The position numbers were made by a program, and so were the translations under genes. Of a stretch of DNA of 64,000 bases, positions 36,816 to 45,044 are shown one piece after another. The stretch is taken from the NCBI RefSeq assembly GCF_003938655.1, contig NZ_RJJT01000005.1:62001-126000 (forward strand), read 5' to 3'. Below the pieces are notes generated by a model. That model ran no database searches. It saw only the letters and a list, made by a program, of their open reading frames with translations, and was not told where the DNA came from. This DNA is from Rhizobium pisi. Its GTDB lineage: Bacteria; Pseudomonadota; Alphaproteobacteria; Rhizobiales; Rhizobiaceae. Position 1 is the first letter of the stretch. Every line of letters begins with the position of its first letter.

Positions 36816-37396
36816 TTTCAACCTTTACGGCTTTCTTTGACGCCAACGTCTTCTATGGCGCAAGGCTGCGAAGCCTAGTGCTGCATCTTGCCCAGTCCAA
36901 GCTCTTCAGGGCGCGCTGGTGGATGCCGTGCACGATGAATGGGTGGCAAATCTCATCAAGAACCGTCCCGACCTGAGGCCGGAAAATCTTGTCCGCACCC
37001 GGCAGCTCATGAATGCGGCAGTTCCCGATTGTCTTGTCGAGGCCTATGAGCCTTTGATGGAGGGATTGAGGCTTCCTGATCCCGATGACCGACACGTTCT
37101 TGCTGCGGCGATATCCACGCGCGCTGATGTGATCGTGACCTTCAATCAGAGTGATTTTCGGGCTGAAATCATAGCGCCTCTACGCCTGCATACGAAGCAT
37201 CCGGACGATTTTCTCGTGGAAGCGTTCAGCCTATCGCCCGGTGATTTTGTTGATGCAGTGCGCCAAGACTTTTCTCACTATGTCGAGCCCAGGCTCACAT
37301 ACGCTGATTATCGCGGCTTTGGCAAAGGCGGGAGTTCCGAAAATCACAAAGCCTTTGGCGCCCTTCGAGATATTGATGTCCTCCGATCTGCGTTAA
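36812..37396 (+). pseudogene. frameshifted PIN-domain toxin (VapC-like)
   Basis: The start ATG 36812 overlaps the antitoxin stop. The first frame gives MISTFTAFFDANVFYGARLRSLVLHLAQSKLFRARW. A 1-base loss near 36908 shifts reading, and the protein continues as DAVHDEWVANLIKNRPDLRPENLVRTRQLM...LPDPDDRHVLAAAISTRADVIVTFNQSDF...YADY. A second 2-base loss near 37310 (TATATC to TATC would explain it) returns to the first frame, ending LAKAGVPKITKPLAPFEILMSSDLR. The PIN residues FFDAN and DPDDRHVLAAA are recognisable. As it stands, translation from ATG 36812 stops after about 54 residues, so no active RNase is expected. Its stop overlaps the convergent LacI stop in a TTAA. Confidence 0.78.
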
Positions 37397-38430
37397 CGCG
37401 GTGGCGCGATGCTGCCGCGCAGGACAAGGTGGCAGCCGAGTTCCAGGCGGTGGGCCGGGCGTTGCGGGTCGTTGGCGATCAGCCGCTGTTCGATGAGGGC
37501 GAGCGCTGCGGCGCCGAGGCGGTCGGTCGGCACGCTGACGGTCGAAAGCGGCGGGCGGCTGAATTCGCCGGGGACGATGTCGTCGAAGCCGAGGACCGAG
37601 ATCGCTTCGGGCACTCGTATGTTGCGGTCGGCAAGGGCCTTCAGGCAGCCGAGCGCCAGGTTGTCGGCGGCGCAGAAGACGGCGGTGGCGCCTTTCATCG
37701 TGGGGTCGCGGTCGAGCAGGGCGGAGATGGCGGCCTCGCCATGTTTCGGCTCGTATCCCTCGGCTTCCACGATCAAGTCTTTGGGTAGGGGAAGCTGGGC
37801 GGCGAAATAGGCGTCGGAAAAGCCGTCATAGCGACGCTGGATCGTCGTGCGGCCCTTCCAGGTCAGGTGCAGGATGCGGCGATGGCCGAGTCCCAGCAGA
37901 TGCTCGATGCCGAGCCGCGCTCCGAAGCGGTTTTCGGGCGTCACCGTATCGACCAGCATGGCCGGATCCTCGCCGTTGACGATGACGACGGGCATATCTG
38001 ATGAGGCGAGGCTGCGGATGAGTTCCGGCTGATCGTCGTTCAACACCACGATGCCGTCGGCGCGCTCGGAAAGGGCTATCTGCCTGACCTGAGTCCCATC
38101 GATACGCCGGCCGGTGCTGACATAAGGCACGATCCTGATGCCGCGGCGCTCACATTCCTTGCGAAGACCGTTGAGGATCGTCCAGCTCACCAGGTTGAGA
38201 TCGCTCTCCGGCGCGGCGTCATCGGGAATGGCGAGAAGCAGGACGCGCAGCGTCGCAATCGTCGCTTTCTTTCGGCGGCGTTCGAGGTAGCCGAGGCGTT
38301 TGGCCGAATCCAGAACCCTTTCGCGCACTTCAACTGTCAGCGGTGCGGTTCCGTTTAGCGCATGCGAGGCCGTGCTCAGCGATACATCAGCGTCGCGCGC
38401 GACATCCTTGAGATTGACTTTGCGTTCCAC
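37393..38430 (-). CDS. LacI-family transcriptional regulator of the pectin-oligosaccharide cluster
   Basis: A 345-residue regulator. The N-terminal HTH is VNLKDVARDADVSLSTASHALNGTAPLTVEVRERVLDSAKRLGY (~5-48), followed by a periplasmic-binding-protein-like ligand domain (LLLAIPDD..., ADGIVVLNDDQPELI, VTPENRFGARLGIEHLLGLGHRRILHL, FCAADNLALGCLKAL, ISVLGFDDIVPGEFSRPPLSTV). It is convergent with the importer operon, from which it is separated by the decayed toxin-antitoxin locus. The two LacI-type palindromes at 27445-27460 and 27585-27600 are its likely operators; the inducer is probably an oligosaccharide or its breakdown product. ATGTTTTCACAT at about 38480 upstream of its own gene is a weaker candidate autoregulatory site. 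Confidence 0.92.
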   Translation of the reverse strand: MERKVNLKDVARDADVSLSTASHALNGTAPLTVEVRERVLDSAKRLGYLERRRKKATIATLRVLLLAIPDDAAPESDLNLVSWTILNGLRKECERRGIRIVPYVSTGRRIDGTQVRQIALSERADGIVVLNDDQPELIRSLASSDMPVVIVNGEDPAMLVDTVTPENRFGARLGIEHLLGLGHRRILHLTWKGRTTIQRRYDGFSDAYFAAQLPLPKDLIVEAEGYEPKHGEAAISALLDRDPTMKGATAVFCAADNLALGCLKALADRNIRVPEAISVLGFDDIVPGEFSRPPLSTVSVPTDRLGAAALALIEQRLIANDPQRPAHRLELGCHLVLRGSIAPPR

Positions 38431-38897
38431 GTTATTCCGTCGCGAATTCAGGTCGTGCCTTCGAAGGCATAAGCTAACTCGATGTTTTCACATAAAGACT
38501 TCAGAAAAGCTACGTGCGTTGCTCGGTATTTTACTCTTTCGGCGAAATGGGCCGCAGCGCTGTCGCAAAAGGAGCCCCGCAGGGCGACTAAGGGAGCGGC
38601 GGCGTCTGCATATGCTCTGCAGAAATGCTGGGCGAAATTATCGGGAATTCGCTCCCTTAAAAACCTCCCTGCCACTGAATATGAATAGATTCAATATGTT
38701 AAGAGTGACAAAGAGGTTTCTAAGGAGACCAAACATTTTAAAAAATGGGTGCCGCAAAGATCCGCAGTCGATGTTTTGCGCATTCTTAAAAATGTTGGGC
38801 CTCCTTAAAAACGTCCTTCCAAACCTCCTTGGCGCAAAAATCGGCCGCCTCGCGTGGTGGCGCTTCGATGATCGACGGCGGGTGAAGCCATCGACGG
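38431..38897. repeat. non-coding region with long imperfect inverted repeats
   Basis: No gene is convincingly supported. The most striking element is a 32-base arm at 38716-38747 that pairs with 38781-38812 with five mismatches. It is extended inward by CGCAAA (38753-38758) against TTTGCG (38775-38780), forming one long hairpin of about 97 bases. A second inverted repeat pairs TAAGGGAGCG (38589-38598) with CGCTCCCTTA (38650-38659). TTAAAAAC/G-CTCC motifs recur at 38656 and 38805. The segment looks like a palindromic repeat element, MITE or structured RNA rather than a promoter alone. The LacI promoter must lie at its left edge. Confidence 0.6.
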
Positions 38898-39530
38898 TCA
38901 GCGAGGCTTGGCGAGCAGGCCGTTGAACAGGAGATCAAAATAGGTCCGCAGGAAGGCCTCCCTGTTGGGAGTGGGCACCCGGCGGTCGTCGAATATTAGC
39001 CGCAGAACCGTCGTCGTCAGGATGGGTGCGACCACGATGTCGGAGAATTCCACCGGAACGGCGCGAAACTCGCCTGTTGCAACCCCTTCCAGAATGAGAG
39101 CATCGATTTTGACGATGATTGGCTCAATGAACTGATCGTGGTGGCGGTCGATCAGGTCGGGGAACCGATGTCCTTCCGCAATGACGAACCGTGTCAGTTC
39201 GCGGGTCGTGCGATCCTCGGCGATTTGGTCGTAGAGCAGGCCGAGAATGGAAATCAGCCTGTCGGTGGCGCTGCCGCTGAGACTCTCGGTGATTGCCAGC
39301 AGTTGCTGAAACGGCACGGAGAAGTGGTTGATCATGGCTTCGAAAAGCGCTTCCTTGGTCTCGAAATAGACGTAGACGGTGCCCTTGGTGACGCCGACCC
39401 TGTCGGCAATGTCCTCGACGCGCGTGCCGGCGAAGCCGCATCTGACGAATTCCTCGAAGGCGGCATCGAGAATCTGGATAGGCCGCAGCGCCTTCTGTTC
39501 TGCGCGTGTGAGCTTCTTCTGAGCTGCCAT
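38898..39530 (-). CDS. TetR/AcrR-family repressor of the RND efflux operon
   Basis: A 210-residue regulator from ATG 39530; the frame extends to a GTG at 39575, but that start lacks a good ribosome site. The HTH reads RPIQILDAAFEEFVRCGFAGTRVEDIADRVGVTKGTVYVYFETKEALFEAMI. The C-terminal region (ITESLSGSATDRLISILGLLYDQIAEDRTTRELTRFVIAEGHRFPDLIDRHHDQFI) matches AcrR-type ligand domains. It is divergent from the adaptor-adaptor-pump operon at 39642, with a 22-bp palindrome between, so it very likely represses that operon and itself. Confidence 0.92.
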   Translation of the reverse strand: MAAQKKLTRAEQKALRPIQILDAAFEEFVRCGFAGTRVEDIADRVGVTKGTVYVYFETKEALFEAMINHFSVPFQQLLAITESLSGSATDRLISILGLLYDQIAEDRTTRELTRFVIAEGHRFPDLIDRHHDQFIEPIIVKIDALILEGVATGEFRAVPVEFSDIVVAPILTTTVLRLIFDDRRVPTPNREAFLRTYFDLLFNGLLAKPR

Positions 39531-39583
39531 TTTTCTCGCTTCCCTTCTCGTGTGCGCCCTCATTTCCTGCGGCACAAAGTTTC

Positions 39584-39612
39584 ATTGACTAATGCGTCAG
39601 TCAATTATATAT
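39584..39612 (+). promoter_or_regulatory. TetR operator overlapping the efflux promoter
   Basis: ATTGACT (39584-39590) and AGTCAAT (39599-39605) are perfect inverted arms separated by 8 bases. TTGACT (39585-39590) also serves as a -35 box, with TATATA near 39607-39612 as -10 (spacing about 16). Repressor binding here would block the promoter of the RND operon. Confidence 0.7.
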
Positions 39613-39641
39613 GAGCTGCCGTTGAGAGCAAGAGGTCAACT

Positions 39642-40715
39642 ATGAGAACCATTCTGGTCGCCACAACGATCCTATGCGCCGTCGGCCTGGGATCATGCAG
39701 CGATGCCGGCGGGCCGGCCGAGCCCACCCAGCGGCAGGTCGCCGTCGTCGTCGCCAAGCCCGAGCCGCTGGTTCAGGGCGGCGCGATCACCGGGGAGGTC
39801 CGCGCCCGTGTCCAGACCGACCTGTCCTTCCGCGTCAGCGGCAAGATCACCGAGCGGCTGGTGGAGGTCGGGCAGTCCGTGAAGGCGGGGCAGCTGCTCG
39901 CGCGCATCGATCCCGAAGAGCAGAAGGCCGACCTGGATGTGGCGGCGGCCAATCTGCAGTCGGCTGAAGCGCAGCAGACCCAGGCGCAGCTTGCATTCGA
40001 CCGCCAGCAGAGCCTGTTTCGAACGCAGGTGACGACGCGCGCCGCGCTCGACCAGGCACAGGAAGCGCTTCTGACCGCGCAGGCCTCGACGAAATCGGCG
40101 CAGGCGCTCTTCGAAACCGCCCAGGATACGCTGTCCTACACGGAGCTGAAGGCGGATGCCGACGGCGTGATCACCGCCCGCAATGCCGAGGCCGGGCAGG
40201 TGGCGCAGGCAGCGCAGGTCGTCTTCACCCTTGCCCATGACGGCGACCGGGATGCCGTCTTCGAAGTTGTGGAAAGCGCGTTCCTGCGCCCGATCGATGG
40301 CGACGGCACGGTCAACCTGCTGTCGGACCCCTCGCAGAAAATCACGGCGAAGGTTCGTGAGATTTCACCGACGATCGACGCCTCCACCGGAACCATCCGG
40401 GTCAAGGTTGCGATATCGAGCGACGCCCCCATTCCGCTTGGCGCTCCCGTGGTCGGCAGGTTCCGCTACCTCTCGCAGGACGTCATCCAGCTTCCCTGGT
40501 CGGCAATGACCTCCAAGGAGGGCAAGCCCGCCGTCTGGATCGTCGATCCCGCATCGTCCGCAGTTTCGGTCAAGGCGATCGATGTCGCCGGTTATGAGAC
40601 CGGCAGCTTCATCGTGAAGTCGGGCGTGTCGGCAGGGGATGTCGTGGTGACCGACGGGACCAAGTTTCTCAGGCCCGGTGAAAACGTGTCTTATGTCAAG
40701 GAAGCTTCCAAGTGA
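39642..40715 (+). CDS. RND efflux periplasmic adaptor (lipoprotein), first of two
   Basis: A 357-residue membrane-fusion protein. The signal peptide MRTILVATTILCAVGLGSCSD carries a lipobox (LGSC), giving a lipid-anchored protein. The lipoyl half-motif SFRVSGKITERLVEVGQSVKAGQLLARIDPEEQ, coiled-coil hairpin with QAQLAFDRQQSLFRTQVTTRAALDQAQEALLTAQ, second lipoyl half TELKADADGVITARNAEAGQVAQAAQVVFTLA, and beta-barrel domain are all present. Its TGA overlaps the GTG start of the next adaptor (GTGA). Confidence 0.92.
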   Translation: MRTILVATTILCAVGLGSCSDAGGPAEPTQRQVAVVVAKPEPLVQGGAITGEVRARVQTDLSFRVSGKITERLVEVGQSVKAGQLLARIDPEEQKADLDVAAANLQSAEAQQTQAQLAFDRQQSLFRTQVTTRAALDQAQEALLTAQASTKSAQALFETAQDTLSYTELKADADGVITARNAEAGQVAQAAQVVFTLAHDGDRDAVFEVVESAFLRPIDGDGTVNLLSDPSQKITAKVREISPTIDASTGTIRVKVAISSDAPIPLGAPVVGRFRYLSQDVIQLPWSAMTSKEGKPAVWIVDPASSAVSVKAIDVAGYETGSFIVKSGVSAGDVVVTDGTKFLRPGENVSYVKEASK

Positions 40716-41797
40716 GTATTCGACCCAAGATAATCGCACTGATGATGGGTACGGCCCTGATCTCCTCCTGCACCAAGCAGGAAGAAAGCAAGGAGGAGGC
40801 GCCCCGTCCCGTGCTGTCTGTGACAGTCAAGCAGACGCCCGCGACCAGACTCGGGCTGACCGGCACGATCGAACCGACGATCGAGACCGAGCTCGGCTTC
40901 CGGATTCTCGGGCGGATGATCGCCCGCAACGTCAATGTCGGGGATATCGTCAAGCGGGGTGATGTCGTTGCCGCCATCGATCCGGTGGCACTGGAGCTTG
41001 CCGTGCGCAGCGCCCAGTCCGATGTGGAAAACAGCGACGCCCAGCTCAGGAACGCGGTGACCACGGAGCAGCGCCAGCGCGCGCTCCTGGAATCGCGCTC
41101 CGGTACGGAAGCCTCGCTCGAAGAGGCCGAGCAGGCGAGGCGGACGGCCGCGGCCGCCGTCGCCAAGGCGCAGGCCAACCTCGACAAGGCCAAGGAGCAG
41201 CTTGGCTATGCGCAGCTTCAGGCAGAATTCGACGGCGTGGTGACGGCAACCTCGGCCGAAGTCGGGCAGGTCGTGTCGGCCGGCCAGACGGTCGTGACCA
41301 TTGCCCGGCCGGACAAGCGCGACGCCGTGGTCGACGTGCCCCAGGCCGCCGCCCCGAAACTGAAGATCGGCGCCCCCTTCGACGTGACGCTGCAGCTCGA
41401 TCCAACGATCCGCACTTCGGGGATCGTGCGCGAGATCGCGCCGGAGGCGGAAACCGCCACCCGCACGAGCAGGACCAAGATCGCGCTGACCGACCCGCCT
41501 GAAGCCTTCAGGCTCGGTTCTGTCATCACCGCCTCTGCAACCATCGCAGCAGATCCCGAGATCATGCTGCCGTCTTCCGCCATCCTTGCCGGCAGCGACG
41601 GTCCGAGCGTCTGGATCGTCGACGCACCGGCCAGGAAAGTATCGCTGCGCCGCGTGAAGATCGACGGCGATGTCGTCGACGGCGGCTCCGTCCGCGTCAC
41701 CGAAGGGCTCTCCCCCGGAGAAAGGGTGGTCGTGGCAGGCGTGCATAAACTTGAAGATGGCCAGGCCATCCGGATCGACCAGGAGATTAGCCAGTGA
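40712..41797 (+). CDS. RND efflux periplasmic adaptor (lipoprotein), second of two
   Basis: A 361-residue membrane-fusion protein starting at GTG 40712. The signal peptide ends in lipobox ISSC (MSIRPKIIALMMGTALISSC). The adaptor pattern is LGFRILGRMIARNVNVGDIVKRGDVVAAIDPVALE, a coiled-coil hairpin (RQRALLESRSGTEASLEEAEQARRTAAAAVAKAQANLDKA), then LQAEFDGVVTATSAEVGQVVSAGQTVVTIA. It has the same organisation as the preceding adaptor but diverged sequence. Its TGA overlaps the GTG of the pump gene. Two adaptors for one pump suggest either a mixed adaptor hexamer or alternative use. Confidence 0.92.
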   Translation: MSIRPKIIALMMGTALISSCTKQEESKEEAPRPVLSVTVKQTPATRLGLTGTIEPTIETELGFRILGRMIARNVNVGDIVKRGDVVAAIDPVALELAVRSAQSDVENSDAQLRNAVTTEQRQRALLESRSGTEASLEEAEQARRTAAAAVAKAQANLDKAKEQLGYAQLQAEFDGVVTATSAEVGQVVSAGQTVVTIARPDKRDAVVDVPQAAAPKLKIGAPFDVTLQLDPTIRTSGIVREIAPEAETATRTSRTKIALTDPPEAFRLGSVITASATIAADPEIMLPSSAILAGSDGPSVWIVDAPARKVSLRRVKIDGDVVDGGSVRVTEGLSPGERVVVAGVHKLEDGQAIRIDQEISQ

Positions 41798-44700
41798 AGT
41801 CCTTTAATCTCTCCGACTGGGCGCTCGAACACCGTTCGCTCGTCTGGTACTTCATGATCGTCTTCATTCTCGCCGGCACTTTCTCCTACCTGAACCTCGG
41901 CCGCGAGGAAGACCCGAACTTCACCATCAAGACGATGGTGATCACCGCCCAGTGGCCCGGCGCCTCCGCCGAGGAGGTGACGCGGCAGGTGACCGACAGG
42001 ATCGAGAAGAAGCTTCAGGAACTGGAATCGCTCGACTACACCAAGAGCCAGACCGTTGCAGGCCAGACCACCGTCTTCGTCGAGCTGCTGCCAACAACCA
42101 AGGCGAAAGATGTGGCGCCGACCTGGTTGCGCATTCGCAACATGATCGCCGACATCAAGGGCGATTTTCCAAGCGGGGTCGTCGGTCCCTTCTTCAACGA
42201 CCGCTTCGGCGACGTCTTCGGAAATATCTATGCCTTCACCAGCGACGGGCTGACCCAGCGGCAGCTTCGCGATCTCGTCGAAAACGCCCGTTCGGAGGTT
42301 CTGACCGTGCCCAATGTCGGCAAGGTCGATGTGATGGGCGCCCAGGACGAGGCGATCTATCTCGAATTCTCCACGCGCCAGATCGCAGCGCTCGGCATCG
42401 ACCAGCAGTCCGTGATCCAGACCCTGCAGGCCCAGAATGCCGTCACGCAATCCGGCTTCGTCGATGCCGGGCCGGAGCGCATCGCATTGCGGGTGAGCGG
42501 ACAGTTCACCTCCGAGGAGAGCCTCAGGTCGATCAACCTTCGCATCAATGATCGCTTCTTCCCGCTGAGCGACGTCGCCACGATCAAGCGCGGCTACGTG
42601 GATCCGCCGTCGTCGCTGTTCCGCTACGACGGCCAGCCTGCGATCGGGCTCGCGATCGGCATGAAGCAGGGCGCCAACCTGCTGGAGTTCGGCGAGGCGC
42701 TCGACGCCCGGATGAAACAGGTCGTTGGCGATCTTCCGATCGGCGTGGATGTCCACCGCGTCTCCGATCAGCCTGCCGTCGTCGACGAAGCGGTTTCGGG
42801 CTTCACCCGCGCGCTCTTCGAAGCGATCGTCATCGTGCTCGTCATCAGCTTCATCAGCCTCGGCCTTCGCGCCGGCATGGTGGTGGCGATCTCCATTCCC
42901 CTCGTGCTGGCAATCACCTTCGTGGTGATGGAATATTCCGGCATTTCGCTTCAGCGCATCTCGCTCGGCGCGCTTATCATCGCGCTCGGGCTGCTCGTCG
43001 ACGACGCCATGATCGCCGTCGAGATGATGGTGGCCCGCCTGGAGGCGGGCGACGATCTGAGAAAGGCCGCCACCCACGTTTATACGTCGACGGCTTTTCC
43101 GATGCTGACGGGAACGCTCGTCACTGTCGCCGGCTTCATCCCGGTCGGTCTCAACAGCAGCGCCGCCGGCGAATTCACCTTCACGCTTTTCGTGGTCATC
43201 GCGGTTTCGCTGGTGGTTTCCTGGATCGTCGCGGTGCTCTTCACGCCGCTTCTCGGCGTCACCATCCTGCCGAAAACCATGAAGTCGCATCACGAGAAGA
43301 AGGGCCGCTTCGCCGCCGTCTTCTCCTGGCTTCTGGGGCTGGCGATGCGCTGGCGCTGGGTCACCATCGTGCTGACGGTCGGCGTCTTCGCCCTTTCTGT
43401 CGGCGGCATGGGGCTGGTGCAGCAGCAGTTCTTCCCGAACTCGGACAGGACCGAGCTCGTCATCGACTGGAACCTGCCCCACAACAGCTCGATCGCCGAG
43501 ACCAACAGGCAGATGGCCAGGTTCGAAAAGGAAATGCTGGCCGGCAACAAGGATATCGATCACTGGACGACCTATGTCGGCCAGGGCGCGCCGCGCTTCA
43601 TCCTGTCCTTCGACGTGCAGACGCCCGATGTCACCTTCGGACAGACGATCATCGTCACGAAAGGGCTCGACGTGCGCGACAAGGTGCGGGCGCAGCTGCA
43701 GGATTACCTGACGAAAACCTTCCCCGGCACCGACGCCTTCGTGAAGCTTCTCGACATCGGCCCGCCGGTGGGAAAGCCGGTCCAGTACCGGATCAGCGGC
43801 CCCGATATTCAGAAGGTTCGTGATATCTCCCAGCAATTTGCCGGCGTCGTCGGTTCGCATCCGCTGCTGTCGAACATGGTGCTGGATTGGAACGAGCCGT
43901 CCCGCGTGGTGAAGGTCGATGTCCTGCAGGACAAGGCGCGCCAGCTCGGCGTTTCCTCCGAGGACATCGCAACCGCGCTCAACGGCATCGTCGAAGGCTC
44001 GACGGCGACGCAGATCCGCGACGACATCTACCTGGTCAATGTCATCGGGCGGGCCAGCGCATCCGAGCGCGACTCCGTCCAGACGCTGCAGAATTTGCAG
44101 CTCTCCACCTCCAACGGCAAGGTGGTGCCTCTCTCGGCCGTGGCGAATTTCCGCTACGAGCTCGAGCAGCCGACGATCTGGCGGCGCGACCGGCAACCCA
44201 CCATCACGCTCAAGGCAGCCGTCATCGGTTCGACGCAGCCCGCCACGATCGTCGACCAGCTGAAGCCGAAAGTTGAAGAGTTCGAGAAGAACCTTCCTGT
44301 CGGATACAAGGTGGAAGTGGGCGGCGCGGTCGAATCCAGCGCCGAGGCTCAGGGACCGATCGCCGCTGTCGCTCCGCTGATGCTCTTTACGATGGCGACG
44401 ATCCTGATGATCCAGCTGCAGAGCTTCAGCCGCCTCTTCCTGGTCTTCGCGGTCGCGCCGACGGCACTCATCGGCGTGGTCGCGGCACTGTTGCTGAGCA
44501 ATGCTCCCATGGGCTTCGTCGCGATCCTCGGCGTGCTGGCGCTCATCGGCATCCTGATCCGCAACTCCGTCATCCTGGTCGTACAGATCGAGCATCTGCG
44601 CGCCGAGGGCATGGCGCCGTGGCAGGCGGTCATCGAGGCGACCGAACACCGCATGCGGCCGATCATGCTGACGGCGGCGGCCGCCACGCTCGCGCTGATC

Positions 44701-44865
44701 CCGATCTCGCGCGAGATCTTCTGGGGGCCGATGGCCTACGCCATGATGGGCGGCATCGTTGTCGGAACCGCGCTCACCCTGCTGTTCCTGCCGGCGCTCT
44801 ACGTCGCGTGGTTCAGGATCCCGAGGGATGAAGGTGTTCCGGCAGAAGCTGCGGCAGAGGCATGA
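41794..44865 (+). CDS. RND (AcrB-type) efflux pump
   Basis: A 1023-residue inner-membrane proton antiporter starting at GTG 41794. Twelve predicted helices are split by two large periplasmic domains, with the first helix near residue 15-35. The proton-relay region in helix 4 reads ALIIALGLLVDDAMIAVEMMVARLEAG with the paired Asp residues. Other family phrases are FTIKTMVITAQWPGASAEEVTRQVTDRIEKKLQELESL, VGKVDVMGAQDEAIYLEFS and ILGVLALIGILIRNSVILVVQIEHLR. Substrates are not predictable. No outer-membrane factor is encoded nearby, so a distant TolC is expected. The operon is controlled by the adjacent TetR. Confidence 0.95.
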   Translation: MKSFNLSDWALEHRSLVWYFMIVFILAGTFSYLNLGREEDPNFTIKTMVITAQWPGASAEEVTRQVTDRIEKKLQELESLDYTKSQTVAGQTTVFVELLPTTKAKDVAPTWLRIRNMIADIKGDFPSGVVGPFFNDRFGDVFGNIYAFTSDGLTQRQLRDLVENARSEVLTVPNVGKVDVMGAQDEAIYLEFSTRQIAALGIDQQSVIQTLQAQNAVTQSGFVDAGPERIALRVSGQFTSEESLRSINLRINDRFFPLSDVATIKRGYVDPPSSLFRYDGQPAIGLAIGMKQGANLLEFGEALDARMKQVVGDLPIGVDVHRVSDQPAVVDEAVSGFTRALFEAIVIVLVISFISLGLRAGMVVAISIPLVLAITFVVMEYSGISLQRISLGALIIALGLLVDDAMIAVEMMVARLEAGDDLRKAATHVYTSTAFPMLTGTLVTVAGFIPVGLNSSAAGEFTFTLFVVIAVSLVVSWIVAVLFTPLLGVTILPKTMKSHHEKKGRFAAVFSWLLGLAMRWRWVTIVLTVGVFALSVGGMGLVQQQFFPNSDRTELVIDWNLPHNSSIAETNRQMARFEKEMLAGNKDIDHWTTYVGQGAPRFILSFDVQTPDVTFGQTIIVTKGLDVRDKVRAQLQDYLTKTFPGTDAFVKLLDIGPPVGKPVQYRISGPDIQKVRDISQQFAGVVGSHPLLSNMVLDWNEPSRVVKVDVLQDKARQLGVSSEDIATALNGIVEGSTATQIRDDIYLVNVIGRASASERDSVQTLQNLQLSTSNGKVVPLSAVANFRYELEQPTIWRRDRQPTITLKAAVIGSTQPATIVDQLKPKVEEFEKNLPVGYKVEVGGAVESSAEAQGPIAAVAPLMLFTMATILMIQLQSFSRLFLVFAVAPTALIGVVAALLLSNAPMGFVAILGVLALIGILIRNSVILVVQIEHLRAEGMAPWQAVIEATEHRMRPIMLTAAAATLALIPISREIFWGPMAYAMMGGIVVGTALTLLFLPALYVAWFRIPRDEGVPAEAAAEA

Positions 44866-45044
44866 GGAACAGGCCTTGTCGGCCATCGCCTACGGCCGCC
44901 CCGCGGCCGCTGCAACACGGGCCGCGACGAAATGGGTGGGATGGCGTAGGCGATGCCGTCCCACACCGGAGCTGGAGTGACATGCCGGAAAACGAAATGG
45001 GCCGATGCGCCCGGGAGCCCTTGGTCCCCAGGGGGAACGGATCG

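Noticed and set aside
38448..38675. 75-codon minus-strand frame in the inverted-repeat region
   Set aside because: It overlaps the palindromic element and has no family resemblance; more likely part of the repeat.
41218..44886. 1222-codon minus-strand frame opposite the RND pump
   Set aside because: The opposite strand encodes clear adaptor and pump motifs; the antisense translation is Asp/Arg/His-rich low complexity typical of shadow frames.
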